Assembly (NCBI RefSeq): GCF_040954835.1
Contig: NC_090703.1
Span: 8,613,001 to 8,677,000, forward strand
Length of the DNA stretch: 64,000 bases
Source: Lepisosteus oculatus
Lineage: Eukaryota; Chordata; Actinopteri; Semionotiformes; Lepisosteidae
Direction of reading: 5' to 3'
The notes under the pieces are model-generated. The model searched no databases. It was not told the origin of the DNA and was given only the letters and a program-made list of their open reading frames with translations. Positions 61,701-64,000 of this stretch are shown here, piece by piece; the stretch's first letter is position 1, and each line of letters starts with the position of its first letter. The translations under genes were made by a program, and so were the position numbers.

Positions 61701-64000
61701 CCTTCCTTATGTATGGAACTGTCAGGGAATTCCTGGAATGTCTGGCTTTTTCCCTTTTTAGAATGTTTTTATTTCCAGAAAAGAGGGGAAAAAAGTTTTT
61801 TTTTATTAAAAGTATTTTTTTTTTCAAAATGTATATTACAGGCAGGAAAAATGAACTGAATTTGCTGCAGGTATTATCAGATTTGTATAGACGTAAGTGC
61901 ACCTTCCTTTTGAAAGGAGAAGCAGAGTGACTTCCTAGAGGCCTAAATAGCCATTCTGGAAGAAGTGCCTGCTCTTGTTATTTTCCCTTCCCAAAATTCC
62001 GCATACATTTTAGTGTTTGTATTGTATTACTTGATTCCAGTACTATGTCAGGAAATGTCCAATTTATAACGCATATTGATTTTGCAAATGATTCCTAACC
62101 TCCGCAGAGACACCAGCTTTAGTTTTTGACGTTTATTGCAGTTGTTAGTAGAAGACTAAAATACTTAAGTGGATAGTAATAATCCATTCCATTTACTAAA
62201 CACTTATTCTAGCCCTTTATTATTTTTAAAGGTAGACGCACAAGTTAAAAAAGCAAGAGGAGGAGATGTTGGAATTTCAGAAAGTGTCATTTCAGCAAAT
62301 AACTGTGTCTACCAATATTCCGTCATTCGAAAAAGTAAACTTGTACAAGGCCATTTTTATCTTTTTGGTAAAGAAATTGTGAAAGTAACAAAGGTAGCTG
62401 AGGATTATTCATCGGCTTTAATATGAACCATGCTTGTTAAATCTTACCACACACTGCAGCTTTGTAGAAGTCTCCTTTGTTCATGTTAAGCTTACTCTTA
62501 ATGTTAAGATAAACAAATTTAACAAATAAACCAGTGTTTCTGGATCCTTGTGTTGCCACACAGTGATCCCTTTTTGGACAAGAGTAGCCGCTGACTCCTT
62601 TTTTTCCCCCCACTCTCTGATAATAATCAGTAACAGTGACATAGCTTTCTGGATTTAACTCTGCATAGTTGCTTTTTTTCCTGTGTCAAACAGTTTAACT
62701 GTTTCTGATGTAAATCTACCAGCTTATTAATATTATTGCTGTAATTGTAATTGTTATTGTACGAGATTTAGAATAATACTACATCTTTAATGAGATATAA
62801 GGTGCAGATGCTTTGATTTAGAAATGATACTGTTTCTTTAATGTATAATTTCCTGAGTCCCTGCGCTGGGGCCGGTGGTCTTTGCCAAACATACTGAAAC
62901 CGTTAAGCGTACCGGCTCTTTAAGCAAACCACGGGGGTGTAGCGTGATGGGTTTCAAAGAGAAATGATCCCTTTGAAGTGTGTTTCCAGTATCTGCCAGG
63001 TATGCTGCCTCAGCGGTTTGAAAATGGTTCCTATGCTCAGTTTTTCATATAATCCTGTGAGAGTACAGTGGAATTTATAAAAACAATCTATATTTATGGC
63101 ATTAACTCTTTGTGCGCTGTTTAGTGAACTGGAAATACTCTAGAAAGATCTGTTTCATTCCTGGCTGAGAAGTAAAAACAAAATGGCAGAATTACCCATG
63201 CCTAAAATACTGTGATTGCTGTAAACTAGATGCTTAAATCTATACTTCATTAGTTTGTGTGGCACTTTCTTTAGTGAGTTATTTGTCTTTAACACATCTA
63301 CGCAATTGATTGAGCAAATAGAAATAAAATGACTTCACACTATATTATTCTAGTCCGCTTGAGGCCAGAAGTAACTTGTTGTACATCTTCTAGGATGAAT
63401 CCCTGTTTCTGTGTTGTACGCAGTGTGCCTCAAATCAGTCTATTACATGTACATTTTCAGTGAGAATTCCATCACGTTTCTGTTTACATCAGTTCTGTTT
63501 CCCAACTGATCTCCTTGTTTTCACCACTTTGCATCGATCATTGTCCAGGTCCATAAATTAGCTGAGAAGCATTTGACTTCCTTGAATAGGCTGCCACATC
63601 AACCACACCAAGAGTATGGTATGTAAGAGTTGAGCTGAACATAGTGGTAGACTGTTTTTGTTCACTGTAATATTTCTGCGTTTTCAAGACTCGCAATTAA
63701 ATGGTAGATAAGCTGATCAAAGCTGTTGGAATACGACATCAGCTGCTTTGCAGATCCAAGTAAGTCCATCTGAAAAGTAAAGGAAGGAAAATCTTAAGGC
63801 TGAATGGAAAAAGCAAGGAAAGGATTTTTTTGTTTGATGTCCTCCTTTAATAAAAAGGTTTTTATTCACCTTAATTGGAACCAGATGTGATACTTTGCAC
63901 CAGGCGTTCCCTGGGGTATGCACTAAAGAAATTCCACTACCAGATAATAAGAATGTGTTAATGAATGGACTGAGACATTGTAGTGGCAGCACTTACAGTT

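Larger units (their letters stand above)
56643..64000 (+). other. Long TTLL5 3' intron, to window end
   Basis: I looked for the remaining human TTLL5 segments (for example the LQFALQQLEQQ helix) and found none, so the last exons lie beyond 64000. The region holds a SINE relic at 58120-58260, a hairpin repeat at 58316-58795 and otherwise AT-rich sequence. Confidence 0.5.

Noticed and set aside
62169-62426. 85-codon plus-strand frame (VDAQVKKARGGDVGIS...)
   Set aside because: Its composition is plausible, but there is no recognised similarity, no good donor and no matching TTLL5 segment. It is probably chance in an AT-rich intron.

Overview
This is a vertebrate nuclear genome window. The genes are split by introns with canonical GT/AG junctions, intergenic sequence is AT-rich, and there are several classes of decayed retroelement. 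I found no bacterial-type operons, rRNA, intact tRNA genes or CRISPR. Reading exon by exon in phase recovers three genes. FLVCR2 contributes its 3' end on the plus strand (about 1.6-9.7 kb). ERG28 (C14orf1) is complete in its coding part on the minus strand (13.6-16.75 kb, with an upstream non-coding exon near 19.39 kb). TTLL5 runs on the plus strand from about 20 kb and leaves the window before its C-terminal exons. The order FLVCR2(+) - ERG28(-) - TTLL5(+), with ERG28 and TTLL5 head to head, matches human 14q24.3. The retroelement content (a zebrafish-HE1-like tRNA SINE, Penelope-like pieces, TGTCACG...GTGACA solo LTRs) points to a ray-finned fish, possibly a non-teleost. The species is an inference.

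Layout. 1-1597: FLVCR2 intron or upstream sequence, holding an unexplained minus-strand ORF. 1598-9729: FLVCR2 terminal exons, the last one by inference, with a solo LTR in the last intron. 9730-13600: FLVCR2 3' UTR and intergenic sequence, with a 135-bp tandem duplication and a Penelope-like 3' fragment. 13624-16763: ERG28 coding exons. 16978-17621: a second solo LTR carrying 87-bp tandem repeats, inside ERG28 intron 1. 18240-18665: a copy of a hairpin-bearing repeat. 19389-20001: a bidirectional promoter with CCAAT and NRF1-like sites. 20002-22111: TTLL5 intron 1 with two SINEs. 22112-56642: TTLL5 coding exons. 56643-64000: a long TTLL5 3' intron with a second hairpin repeat and possible regulatory sequence.

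The genes do not form a pathway. FLVCR2 is a plasma-membrane transporter of the major facilitator superfamily (SLC49 family). ERG28 is an ER scaffold for sterol C4-demethylation. TTLL5 is a tubulin and RPGR polyglutamylase. ERG28 and TTLL5 probably share promoter DNA.

The points most worth checking are: a Penelope-derived splice acceptor that would add 25 in-frame residues to TTLL5; two competing splice solutions around 45.5-45.9 kb in TTLL5; two solo LTRs with perfect 5-bp target duplications; a hairpin repeat family seen twice; and two orphan ORFs (near 0.7-0.96 kb minus and 51.2-51.56 kb plus).
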